A DNA stretch of 64,000 nucleotides from assembly GCA_019637075.1 (NCBI GenBank), contig JAHBWI010000009.1:1-64000 (forward strand). The letters are read 5' to 3'. Every line of letters starts with the position of its first letter. Position 1 is the stretch's first letter. Positions 23,275 to 31,087 of this stretch are shown piece after piece. A program made the position numbers and the translations under genes. This DNA is from Nitrospiraceae bacterium. Its GTDB lineage: Bacteria > Nitrospirota > Nitrospiria > Nitrospirales > Nitrospiraceae. The notes beneath the pieces are model-generated. The model searched no databases, was not told the origin of the DNA, and saw only the letters and a program-made list of their open reading frames with translations.

Positions 23275-24450
23275 CTATCGGGCCCTGTTCCTCATCGTGG
23301 CCCAGAAGGAGACGGCCGCCAGCAGCTGAATCCCCGCGATGGCGACAAAGGCTTCCTGGTAGCTCAGGCGGGCTATCAGGATTCCCGCCAGCAGGGGGCC
23401 GCTCGCGTGTCCGATATCCATAATCGTGCCCTGCATCCCCATCCCCGCTCCCAGCCGTTTGAATTCGGAACTGTCCGCCACCAGCGCGGCAGAGGATGAG
23501 GAGACGACGGCTTCCCCGAACCCAAACCCAGCCGAGAGGAACAGCATCAGGCCGAAGCGGCTCATGTGCGGCATGCTCACGAAGGTGGCGGCGCAGATGA
23601 GCAGGCCGATCAGAATCAGCGGCTGTCGGCCGACTCGGTCGGAGATGCGGCCCATGATGGGTTTTGAAAAGAATGACGTAACGGCCTGGATACTGAACAG
23701 CAGGCCGACCTCGCCGGCATTCAGGCCGACCGACAGTCCATAGAGGGGCAGAAAGGCCATGAGCGCGCCGTTGGCGATCATCTTGGCCGCGTCGGTGGAA
23801 CTCGTGATCAAGACGCGATGGTTCCGGGCGACGGCTGAGAAGCCCTTGGCCATCTCGGTCAGGACCGGCCGAAATCCTCGTTCCCGCACGCGCGGGGGAG
23901 GCTCGTCCAGATGCAGGCTGAAGAAGATCAGGATTGCGATGCACCCGAAGATGCCGGCGGTGACGAATGCGGCGGAAAACCCGGCTTCATGCGCCAGCCA
24001 TCCCCCGAGAAACGGCCCCAGCAGCGAGCCGGACTGGGTGCAGGCCGTATACGTTCCCATCGCCGCACCGCGTCGTTCCCGGTACAGATCCGCGACGGTG
24101 GCGAGGGCGCTCGGCGCAAAAATCGCCGTCGCCAATCCGTGGAAAAATCGCAGTCCCGTCAGAACGTCGAGGTCCGTGACGAAAGGATAGGCAAACGGCG
24201 GCAACCCGAAGGCCAGGACGCCGACACGCAACAGCACTTTCCGGCCGTAAATGTCGGAGAGCGCGCCGGACGGTAGTTTCAGTAGAACTCCGGTGATCGT
24301 GGAGACGGAGACGATGAGGCCGATTCGCTCGGGGCCTGCGCCGAGCGACTCGGCGAACAGCGAAAGCACCGGCATACGAACGAGGTTGTAGCTGATAAAA
24401 CAAAACACGCCGAGCGTGCAGAGGAAGAAGAAGCTGCGGGAGGCTGTCAT
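23275..24450 (-). CDS. MFS transporter
   Basis: A 391-residue 12-TM protein. It starts MTASRSFFFLCTLGVFCFIS and shows the MFS loop 2-3 motif as LPSGALSDIYGRKVLLRVGV and its repeat in the second half, GRISDRVGRQPLILIG. The central loop is charged (DEPPPRVRERGFRP). It is a proton-driven exporter or importer of unknown substrate. Its ATG overlaps the stop of the upstream exported-protein gene by 4 bp. Confidence 0.9.
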   Translation of the reverse strand: MTASRSFFFLCTLGVFCFISYNLVRMPVLSLFAESLGAGPERIGLIVSVSTITGVLLKLPSGALSDIYGRKVLLRVGVLAFGLPPFAYPFVTDLDVLTGLRFFHGLATAIFAPSALATVADLYRERRGAAMGTYTACTQSGSLLGPFLGGWLAHEAGFSAAFVTAGIFGCIAILIFFSLHLDEPPPRVRERGFRPVLTEMAKGFSAVARNHRVLITSSTDAAKMIANGALMAFLPLYGLSVGLNAGEVGLLFSIQAVTSFFSKPIMGRISDRVGRQPLILIGLLICAATFVSMPHMSRFGLMLFLSAGFGFGEAVVSSSSAALVADSSEFKRLGAGMGMQGTIMDIGHASGPLLAGILIARLSYQEAFVAIAGIQLLAAVSFWATMRNRAR

Positions 24451-25262
24451 CGAGGTGCGGCCATAGGTTCGGATACCTGGGCCGGATTGTGCAGGTTTGC
24501 GAGCGCGCTTTTCAAGAAGGCGACGTCTTGCTCCTCCAACGGCGGAGGATCGGTGGCTTCGAACCAGACTCGTTGCGGGTCCTGCCGGATCGCTTCGCCG
24601 AGCCGCTGGGCCGCGGCGAATCCCTTGAGGATTTGTCTCGTGATCACCTTGCCCGCCAGGGGACGCACGAGGGACAGGAGGCCCGACAGCAGCCGGTTGT
24701 CCAACTTCGTATACGCGATCATGAGGGTTTCCATCTCTTCACGTCCATCGGTGCTCTTCACCGGTTTCATTCGAAGCAGGACGAGAGCCTTTCCCGTGAC
24801 GGCAGGGAGAAACGTGCCATCATGCCGTCCTTCGACGTAATAGACACGGGTGACGGGATCCCGGTGAAGAAGCTGGAGGGTGCCTTCAGTGCCCTCCCCG
24901 TCGCTGGCCCAATAGCGATCACCATCGACTCGCGCGGCCTTGTGCAGACCCAAATCCAGACGGTTGACCAGGGCTGCTGCCATGACCGGATGGTCCAGCA
25001 AGTAGTCGTACAGAAATTGTGGAAGCGGCGTGCGCAGCGGGCCGATCTTGTTCGCCGTGCTGTAGTTTTCCACGATGGGGAGGAGCAGGCAGGCATGGGA
25101 GGGATCGAGATCGGGCAGATAGAAGGTCACCCCGGCGTGAAGCGACGGCAGCCGGCACGCGGTCTCCTCCGCCATGGACGGCTCTCCCGCCGTCGCCAGC
25201 CAGAGTCCGGCGGCAAGGCAGCTGGTTCGTATGGCGGCGGCGTGATAGGAGCCACGGGTCAT
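24447..25262 (-). CDS. exported protein of unknown function
   Basis: A 271-residue protein with an N-terminal signal peptide (AAAIRTSCLAAGLWLATAGE, cleavage near SMAEE). The mature part has two Cys (ETACRLPSL, SHACLLLP) that may pair in the periplasm, and a conserved-looking core with LPQFLYDYLLDHPVMAAALV and YVEGRHDGTFLP. No family is recognised. It overlaps its upstream (esterase) and downstream (MFS) neighbours by 4 bp each, so the three are almost certainly co-translated. Confidence 0.7.
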   Translation of the reverse strand: MTRGSYHAAAIRTSCLAAGLWLATAGEPSMAEETACRLPSLHAGVTFYLPDLDPSHACLLLPIVENYSTANKIGPLRTPLPQFLYDYLLDHPVMAAALVNRLDLGLHKAARVDGDRYWASDGEGTEGTLQLLHRDPVTRVYYVEGRHDGTFLPAVTGKALVLLRMKPVKSTDGREEMETLMIAYTKLDNRLLSGLLSLVRPLAGKVITRQILKGFAAAQRLGEAIRQDPQRVWFEATDPPPLEEQDVAFLKSALANLHNPAQVSEPMAAPR

Positions 25263-26560
25263 GGTGTTGGTGCGGGAACCGAGAGCGACAGCTGCGCTGC
25301 GAATAGTTGCCCCGGATCGTGCCGTATCCTGGCCTGTTTCAATAAGGTCTCAACGGACGGCGTGACGATTCCGAAATCAGTGGTATGACCGTTTGCCACG
25401 ACGATGACGGGTTTGGAAAAGTCGATCAGATCCTGATTGAGGAACAGGGTGAATTGGCGGACATGGTCCGTACGGACTTCAATCCGGTTCGCCTCCGTGA
25501 CCTGTGCCGTCAGGCGAGCGTAGATGCGGCGGCGAATGGCGTCATCGCGTTTGTCCACCAGGTCCTCGGAGAACGACGCGATCTCGTCGGTCGCGTCGAT
25601 ACGCACCCAGCTGAACGGCAGCAAACGGCTGGCCTCGCGCACGACGGTCACGGCTTTAGGGGTTGCGACTCGGCGCTGACCATCGAACCAACCGACCAGA
25701 TCAGGCAGTTCCTCTCGGGGAAAGAAATGGCCTCCGGCCATGGGGTGTGTGCGATCATGTTCGCGGTACACGAAGGGGTAATTCAGGTTTTTCAATTCCG
25801 CCGCGAGCTTCCGGCTCAGGTCGACCGGCATGACCTGGTCATGTTTTCCATGGATGATATAGGTCGGTGTCGAACGGAGGTTCTCGAGAAAGGGAAAGAC
25901 GACATCATCGATGCCGCTGGCCATCGGTGCGAGTCCTGCGAACAGCGGCGCATGGTGCATGCCGATCAGCCAGGTTCCAATTCCACCGTTCGACATGCCG
26001 CTGAGGAAGATGCGGTCGGAGTCGATGTGGTAACGCTGGCGGACCGTATCGATTACCGCGAGGACCAGATCTTCCGCCTTCCGTGTAAACCAGGCTCCGG
26101 CCGGATAGGTTGGACAGGCCAGGATATAGCGCTCGCCGAGCCTCGGTTGCCATCGCTCGAGATATGCTTCGCCGGTGAACCCTGCGCCGTGGAGGCAGAG
26201 GATGAGCGGGTAGCTATTCGACGGCTGGTAGCTCTGCGGGACGTACAGGCTGTATTGGAATCGTTGGCCGCGCACCGTGAGCTGTTGATCGGGAAAGCTG
26301 CCGCCCGGCTGTACCGCATAGGCAGGACCCCGGCGCAGGATCTGCTGCACGGCGTCGACGGTGGCATCGGGCCGTTGGAGCAGTGCCGTGAGTTCAGTGC
26401 GAGCCTGTTCGCCGTTTTCGTTGTAGAGGTATTGCCACACCGCCGCCGCCAAATCCTGCGTTGGGGAGAACTCCGCGGCGTGTGAGAAAAGAGCGCACGA
26501 CATGACGAGGCACCAGCAGCATGCCACTACCCGCATGACGGCGGGATGCAAGTCCACCAT
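25259..26560 (-). CDS. secreted alpha/beta-hydrolase, PHB-depolymerase-like esterase
   Basis: A 433-residue exported protein (signal peptide VACCWCLVMSCALFSHAAEF; an internal ATG seven codons in is possible). The hydrolase core has the oxyanion strand YPLILCLHGAGFTGEAYLE, the nucleophile elbow FLSGMSNGGIGTW (Ser in G-x-S-x-G) and a His in THPMAGGHFFPREEL. An Asp of the triad is probable in YIIHGKHDQVMP. A helical region precedes the core and a beta-rich region follows it. It should cleave an ester outside the cytoplasm; the substrate is unknown. It follows ribD by 19 bp. Confidence 0.82.
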   Translation of the reverse strand: MVDLHPAVMRVVACCWCLVMSCALFSHAAEFSPTQDLAAAVWQYLYNENGEQARTELTALLQRPDATVDAVQQILRRGPAYAVQPGGSFPDQQLTVRGQRFQYSLYVPQSYQPSNSYPLILCLHGAGFTGEAYLERWQPRLGERYILACPTYPAGAWFTRKAEDLVLAVIDTVRQRYHIDSDRIFLSGMSNGGIGTWLIGMHHAPLFAGLAPMASGIDDVVFPFLENLRSTPTYIIHGKHDQVMPVDLSRKLAAELKNLNYPFVYREHDRTHPMAGGHFFPREELPDLVGWFDGQRRVATPKAVTVVREASRLLPFSWVRIDATDEIASFSEDLVDKRDDAIRRRIYARLTAQVTEANRIEVRTDHVRQFTLFLNQDLIDFSKPVIVVANGHTTDFGIVTPSVETLLKQARIRHDPGQLFAAQLSLSVPAPTP

Positions 26561-26579
26561 AGAGTCTCCTACCGGGTTG

Positions 26580-27707
26580 TCAGTGGGTGGAAAGATCGGC
26601 TGTGATCAGAATATCACGACCCAGCGGCGCCGTGCGGAGATTCTGAACGGAGAGAGCCTGTGCGAGATGGGCCGGCGATGTGCCACCGAGGACGCCTGTG
26701 GCGTCCCGGCCGCCGAGGAGGAGCGGCGCGACATAGAAGTGAATGCGCTGTGCGAGTCCGGCTCGCAGGACGGCGGCGTTGATGTCGCCGCCGCCTTCGA
26801 TCAGCAGATGAGTAATGCCGAGTTGTCCGAGTCTGGTCCAGAGGGCGGCCAAGTCCACCCGTCTCTTGCGCGTGGGCAGGATGAGGACGTCGATCCCTTG
26901 CCGTCGAAGCCGATCACGTTTTCGCGTCGACGAGGCGGAGGTGGTTGCGACCAGCGTATGGGATTCCGCCTGTCTCTGGAGGACTTTCGCGCCAAGCGGA
27001 ATCCGCAATCTGCTGTCGACGACAATTCGAAGAGGCTGCCGCAATGCGCGCGGCGCGTCGGAGACAGGAGGTCTCGCCGTCAACGAGGGATCGTCGTGTA
27101 GAACCGTGCCGATCCCGACGAGGATCGCGTCGACTTCGGCTCGAAGTCGATGGGCATGGCCTCTCGCCTCGTCGCCGGTGATCCAGCGAGACTCTCCGGC
27201 AGCCGTCGCAATTTTCCCGTCGAGCGTCATTCCGGCTTTTAGGGTGGTAAAGGGCCGGCCGGTTCGCACCCAATGGATGTAGGTTTCGTTGAGTTGTCCG
27301 GCCTCGGCCTGGCCGCAGCCGACTTCCACCGAGAGCCCCGCCCGTTTCAATTGGGCGATCCCCCTCCCCTTCACTTTGGGATTGGGATCGACCATGGCAA
27401 TGACGATGCGGCGTACGCCGGACTTGACGACGAGGGGCACACAGGGAGGCGTGCGCTTTTTGAGGTGGCTGCAGGGTTCGAGGGTGACGTAGAGGGTGCC
27501 GCCCTTGGCGCGGGATCCGGCTTGGCTCAGGGCGATGACTTCCGCATGGGGACCGCCGACTTTTCGGTGAGCCCCTTGGCCGACGATTCGGCCTCGGTTG
27601 ACGACCACCGCCCCGACCATCGGGTTTGGGCTAGTTGAGCCCCGGCCCCTCTCAGCAAGACGAAGGGCCAGGGTCATATAACGCCGGTCGGCCGGTGACT
27701 GACTCAC
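26580..27707 (-). CDS. ribD: bifunctional pyrimidine deaminase/reductase of riboflavin synthesis
   Basis: The 375-residue enzyme starts from a GTG whose last bases form the TGA of ppdK (GTGA overlap). This start gives SQSPADRRYMTLALRLAERG, the RibD N-terminus. The deaminase zinc site is intact (GGPHAEVIAL and TLEPCSHLKKRTPPC). The reductase half has GRPFTTLKAGMTLDGKIATA, SRWITGDEARGHAHRLRAEV and THLLIEGGGDINAAVL. It catalyses the second and third steps of riboflavin synthesis. ribE lies downstream on the same strand. Confidence 0.93.
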   Translation of the reverse strand: MSQSPADRRYMTLALRLAERGRGSTSPNPMVGAVVVNRGRIVGQGAHRKVGGPHAEVIALSQAGSRAKGGTLYVTLEPCSHLKKRTPPCVPLVVKSGVRRIVIAMVDPNPKVKGRGIAQLKRAGLSVEVGCGQAEAGQLNETYIHWVRTGRPFTTLKAGMTLDGKIATAAGESRWITGDEARGHAHRLRAEVDAILVGIGTVLHDDPSLTARPPVSDAPRALRQPLRIVVDSRLRIPLGAKVLQRQAESHTLVATTSASSTRKRDRLRRQGIDVLILPTRKRRVDLAALWTRLGQLGITHLLIEGGGDINAAVLRAGLAQRIHFYVAPLLLGGRDATGVLGGTSPAHLAQALSVQNLRTAPLGRDILITADLSTH

Positions 27708-30529
27708 CGTTTCGTACGCTTTGTCCTGGACTTGGTGCGGGCCGCGGGTTTGGCCGCCTTCGCGGCTTTCTTCGGTTTCGCGGCCTTCTTGGCTTTCGCA
27801 GTCTTCTTCGCCGGGCTCGCTTTCTTCATGTCTTCCTCCGCAATGGCGGCTTGCGCTGCGGCTAATCGGGCGATGGCTACACGATAGGGGGAACAGCTCA
27901 CATAGTCGAGGCCGAGCTGATGGCAGAACTCGACCGAGCTGGGATCGCCGCCGTGTTCTCCGCAAATGCCGAGCTTGATGTCGTTGCGCGTTTTCCGGCC
28001 CGCCGCAATCGCCGTCCGCATCAACGACCCGACGCCTTCCCGGTCCAGGACTGCGAACGGGTCGGTTTCGAGGATATTGACCGTCTTATAGTAATCGACG
28101 AACTTGGCGGCGTCGTCGCGGCTGAAGCCGAACGTCGTCTGTGTCAAATCGTTCGTGCCGAACGAGAAAAACTCCGCTTCCTCGGCGATGCGGTCCGCGG
28201 TCACGGCAGCGCGCGGCAACTCGATCATGGTGCCGACGAGGTACGAGAGCTTCGTGTTGTAGCGCTTCATGGTCTCGGCCGCCACCTCGCGAACCAAGTC
28301 CTTCTGCGCCTTCATTTCCGATACCATCCCGACGAGCGGGATCATGATTTCGGGAACGATCTTCTTGCCTTCCTTCGCCAACTCGCAGGCCGCTTCGATG
28401 ATGGCGCGCGCCTGCATGCGGGTGATCTCCGGCATCGTAATGCCCAAGCGGCAGCCGCGTAGGCCGAGCATCGGATTGAACTCGTGCAATTCTTCGACGC
28501 GGGCCAAGAGCCGCTTCTTTTCTTCGAGTACCGACGACTCGCCGCCGGTCAGTTCGAGCTGGGCGATCTCGACCATCAAATCTTCCCGCTTCGGCAGGAA
28601 TTCGTGGAGCGGCGGATCGAGCAGCCGGATCGTGACGGGGTACCCTTTCATCTCGCGGTAGAGCCCCATGAAGTCCTGCTTCTGGAGCGGCAGGAGCTGG
28701 TCGAGATACTTTTCCCGCTCTTCCCGCTGCTTGGCCAGAATCATCTTCTGCATGATCGGGATACGGTCTTCCGCGAAGAACATGTGCTCGGTACGGCAGA
28801 GACCGATGCCCTCGGCGCCGAAGCCGCGCGCAATCCGTGCCTGGTCCGGGACATCCGCGTTGGCCCGCACCTTGAGGTGGCGCACGTCGTCGGCCCACTT
28901 CAGGACGGTTTCAAACAGTTGGTACTTCTCCGACTTGGATGCATCGAGCTTCCCCTGCAGTACCTGGATCACTTCCGATTCGACGACGGGAATGTCCCCG
29001 CCGTAGACGTTGCCGGTGGACCCGTTGATCGAAAGGTAGTCGCCTTCACGGAAGGTCTGGGTGCCGATACGGACGGTCTGGGCATCCAGCACTTCGACGG
29101 CATCGCAGCCCGCCACGCACACCTTGCCCATTTGCCTGGCGACCACCGCCGCGTGGGACGTCATGCCGCCGCGGGCCGTCAGGAATCCGAGCGCCGCGTT
29201 CATGCCGTGGATGTCGTCCGGACTGGTTTCCTGCCGAACCAGCACCACCCGCGCACCGCCTGCCTTCATCTCGACCGCGCGATCGGGCGTCAAGGCGATT
29301 TTGCCGGCCGCGGCTCCGGGTCCCGCCGGGAGGCCCTTGCCGAGCGCCGTGCATTGCGATTCGTGTTTGCTGTCGAAAATCGGATAAAGGTATTGCGCCA
29401 ACTGATCCGGTCCGATGCGTTGGATCGCTTCCTTCTTGCTGATGACGCCTTCCTTAACCATGTCGACGGCGATGCGGACGGCCGCGATGCCGGTGCGTTT
29501 GCCTACCCGCGTCTGCAGCATGTACAGCTTGCCTTCCTGGATGGTGAACTCCAGGTCGAGCATGTCGCGGTAGTGACGCTCCAAGCGCTTATAGGTGTTT
29601 TCGAATTCCTTGTAGGCTTGCGGGACGAACTTCTCCAATTGCGCCACGGGCAGCGGCGTGCGGATGCCGGCCACGACGTCTTCGCCCTGCGCGTTCATCA
29701 GACATTCGCCGAACAATTTCCTCTGACCGGAGGCCGGATCGCGAGTGAACGCCACGCCGGTGCCGCTGGTCTCGCCCATATTGCCGAATACCATCGCCAC
29801 GACGTTGACCGCCGTGCCCCAGGAATCCGGGATGCTGTAGAGCCGTCGGTAGGTGACCGCGCGGGCTCCGTACCAGGAGGAGAACACCGCGTTGATCGCC
29901 ATGCGGAGCTGATCGAGGGGATCATCGGGGAAATCCCGCTTGGTTTCTTCCTTCACCAGTTCCTTGAAGCTGACGACGAGTTCCCTCAGCGCCTTGGCGT
30001 CGAGATGGGTGTCCTGCGTGACTCCGAGATCCTGTTTCTTGTGCTTGAGGATGTCTTCGAAGTGCTCGCGGCTCACACCCATGACGATGCTACCGAACAT
30101 GCCGATGAAGCGGCGATAGCTGTCCTGAGCAAAACGCTCGTTGCGGGTCTTGGCGGCCAACCCCTCGACGGTCTTGGTGGTCAAGCCGACGTTGAGGACC
30201 GTGTCCATCATGCCGGGCATGGAGGCGCGGGCGCCGGATCGCACGGAGACGAGCAGGGGATTCTTCGGATCGCCGAAGCCTGCGTTCATGGAACGTTCGA
30301 TGCGCTTGAGGGCCTGGAGAGCTTGGTCCATCATGGCGGGCGGATAGGCCTTGCCGCGGTTGTAGTACTCCACGCAGGCCTCCGTCGAAATCGTAAACCC
30401 CGGCGGCACCGAGACCTTGAGATTCGTCATCTCGGCCAGTCCTGCGCCCTTGCCGCCGAGCAGCTCTTTCATGTTGCCGGTGCCTTCGGCTTTTCCATCT
30501 CCAAAGTAATAGACGTATTTCTTGGCCAC
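27704..30529 (-). CDS. ppdK: pyruvate, phosphate dikinase with a basic C-terminal tail
   Basis: A 941-residue enzyme, about 60-70 longer than typical PPDK. N-terminal ATP-grasp: VYYFGDGKAEGTGNMKELLG, KGAGLAEMTNL. Catalytic His domain: LTARGGMTSHAAVVARQMGK. PEP-binding TIM barrel: GAEGIGLCRTEHMFF, with FGTNDLTQTTFGFSRDD and ending near DYVSCSPYRVAIARLAAAQA. The last 40 residues are unlike the family: repeats of AKKAAK and KPKK, rich in Lys, Ala, Arg, Pro, and resembling histone H1 tails. It interconverts pyruvate and PEP and in a nitrite oxidiser probably serves gluconeogenesis or the reductive TCA cycle. ribD overlaps its stop. Confidence 0.95.
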   Translation of the reverse strand: MAKKYVYYFGDGKAEGTGNMKELLGGKGAGLAEMTNLKVSVPPGFTISTEACVEYYNRGKAYPPAMMDQALQALKRIERSMNAGFGDPKNPLLVSVRSGARASMPGMMDTVLNVGLTTKTVEGLAAKTRNERFAQDSYRRFIGMFGSIVMGVSREHFEDILKHKKQDLGVTQDTHLDAKALRELVVSFKELVKEETKRDFPDDPLDQLRMAINAVFSSWYGARAVTYRRLYSIPDSWGTAVNVVAMVFGNMGETSGTGVAFTRDPASGQRKLFGECLMNAQGEDVVAGIRTPLPVAQLEKFVPQAYKEFENTYKRLERHYRDMLDLEFTIQEGKLYMLQTRVGKRTGIAAVRIAVDMVKEGVISKKEAIQRIGPDQLAQYLYPIFDSKHESQCTALGKGLPAGPGAAAGKIALTPDRAVEMKAGGARVVLVRQETSPDDIHGMNAALGFLTARGGMTSHAAVVARQMGKVCVAGCDAVEVLDAQTVRIGTQTFREGDYLSINGSTGNVYGGDIPVVESEVIQVLQGKLDASKSEKYQLFETVLKWADDVRHLKVRANADVPDQARIARGFGAEGIGLCRTEHMFFAEDRIPIMQKMILAKQREEREKYLDQLLPLQKQDFMGLYREMKGYPVTIRLLDPPLHEFLPKREDLMVEIAQLELTGGESSVLEEKKRLLARVEELHEFNPMLGLRGCRLGITMPEITRMQARAIIEAACELAKEGKKIVPEIMIPLVGMVSEMKAQKDLVREVAAETMKRYNTKLSYLVGTMIELPRAAVTADRIAEEAEFFSFGTNDLTQTTFGFSRDDAAKFVDYYKTVNILETDPFAVLDREGVGSLMRTAIAAGRKTRNDIKLGICGEHGGDPSSVEFCHQLGLDYVSCSPYRVAIARLAAAQAAIAEEDMKKASPAKKTAKAKKAAKPKKAAKAAKPAARTKSRTKRTKR

Positions 30530-30554
30530 GCGACGCTCTCCTTCTGCTATGAGG

Positions 30555-31073
30555 TCAATGAGTCGGAACCGAATGGCGGGCGGCGGCTTCCAGTCGCATG
30601 CGATAGCGGTTAACGACGTGGCTGGTCACGCGCATGCCGCTCAAGATGATGGCCGCGACGAACGCGACAACCGCGAACAACCGGTAGTCCACGAACGGCC
30701 CGTAGTCGAAATAAAACCTACCGTCGGCTCCTTGCTTGATCTGCGCGTCTTTTTCGAATGTATGGGTCTTGCCGGTGGAGTCGGAGAGGTTGATCCACTC
30801 CGAACAGAATTGCACCGGGTTTTGGGCGCCAGGGATGTTGCGGTAAGCCAGGCGCAGGCAGATGTCGTGTGCGGAGTCATAGATATCCGGGGTACGGACC
30901 AGTCGTTCGAAGTTGACACCGGTAACCCAAATACCGAACAGGAAGACGGCGTTGCAGACCACCATCAGCATGATGCTGACCGCGGAGGCGAACCGCCGAA
31001 TTTTCTTGTTCCTTAGCTCGGCGGCCTCGTCGGCTGCCGCCGATTCGAGAATGGTCGTGGGAGTGCGGTCCAC
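30555..31073 (-). CDS. two-TM membrane protein of unknown function
   Basis: A 172-residue protein with two membrane segments (residues about 28-52, SAVSIMLMVVCNAVFLFGIW, and about 133-150, FAVVAFVAAIILSGM) enclosing a periplasmic loop of about 80 residues with Cys in HDICLRLAY and QFCSEWINL that may pair. No family is recognised. It lies between glyS and ppdK on the same strand with short gaps (14 and 25 bp), so it is part of the same transcript. Confidence 0.65.
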   Translation of the reverse strand: MDRTPTTILESAAADEAAELRNKKIRRFASAVSIMLMVVCNAVFLFGIWVTGVNFERLVRTPDIYDSAHDICLRLAYRNIPGAQNPVQFCSEWINLSDSTGKTHTFEKDAQIKQGADGRFYFDYGPFVDYRLFAVVAFVAAIILSGMRVTSHVVNRYRMRLEAAARHSVPTH

Positions 31074-31087
31074 AGGCCCTCCATTCG

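Noticed and set aside
28484-30613. A 709-codon open frame antisense to ppdK
   Set aside because: It is rich in Arg/His/Ala/Leu without motifs and lies fully opposite a well-conserved enzyme; GC-rich codon bias keeps the opposite frame open.
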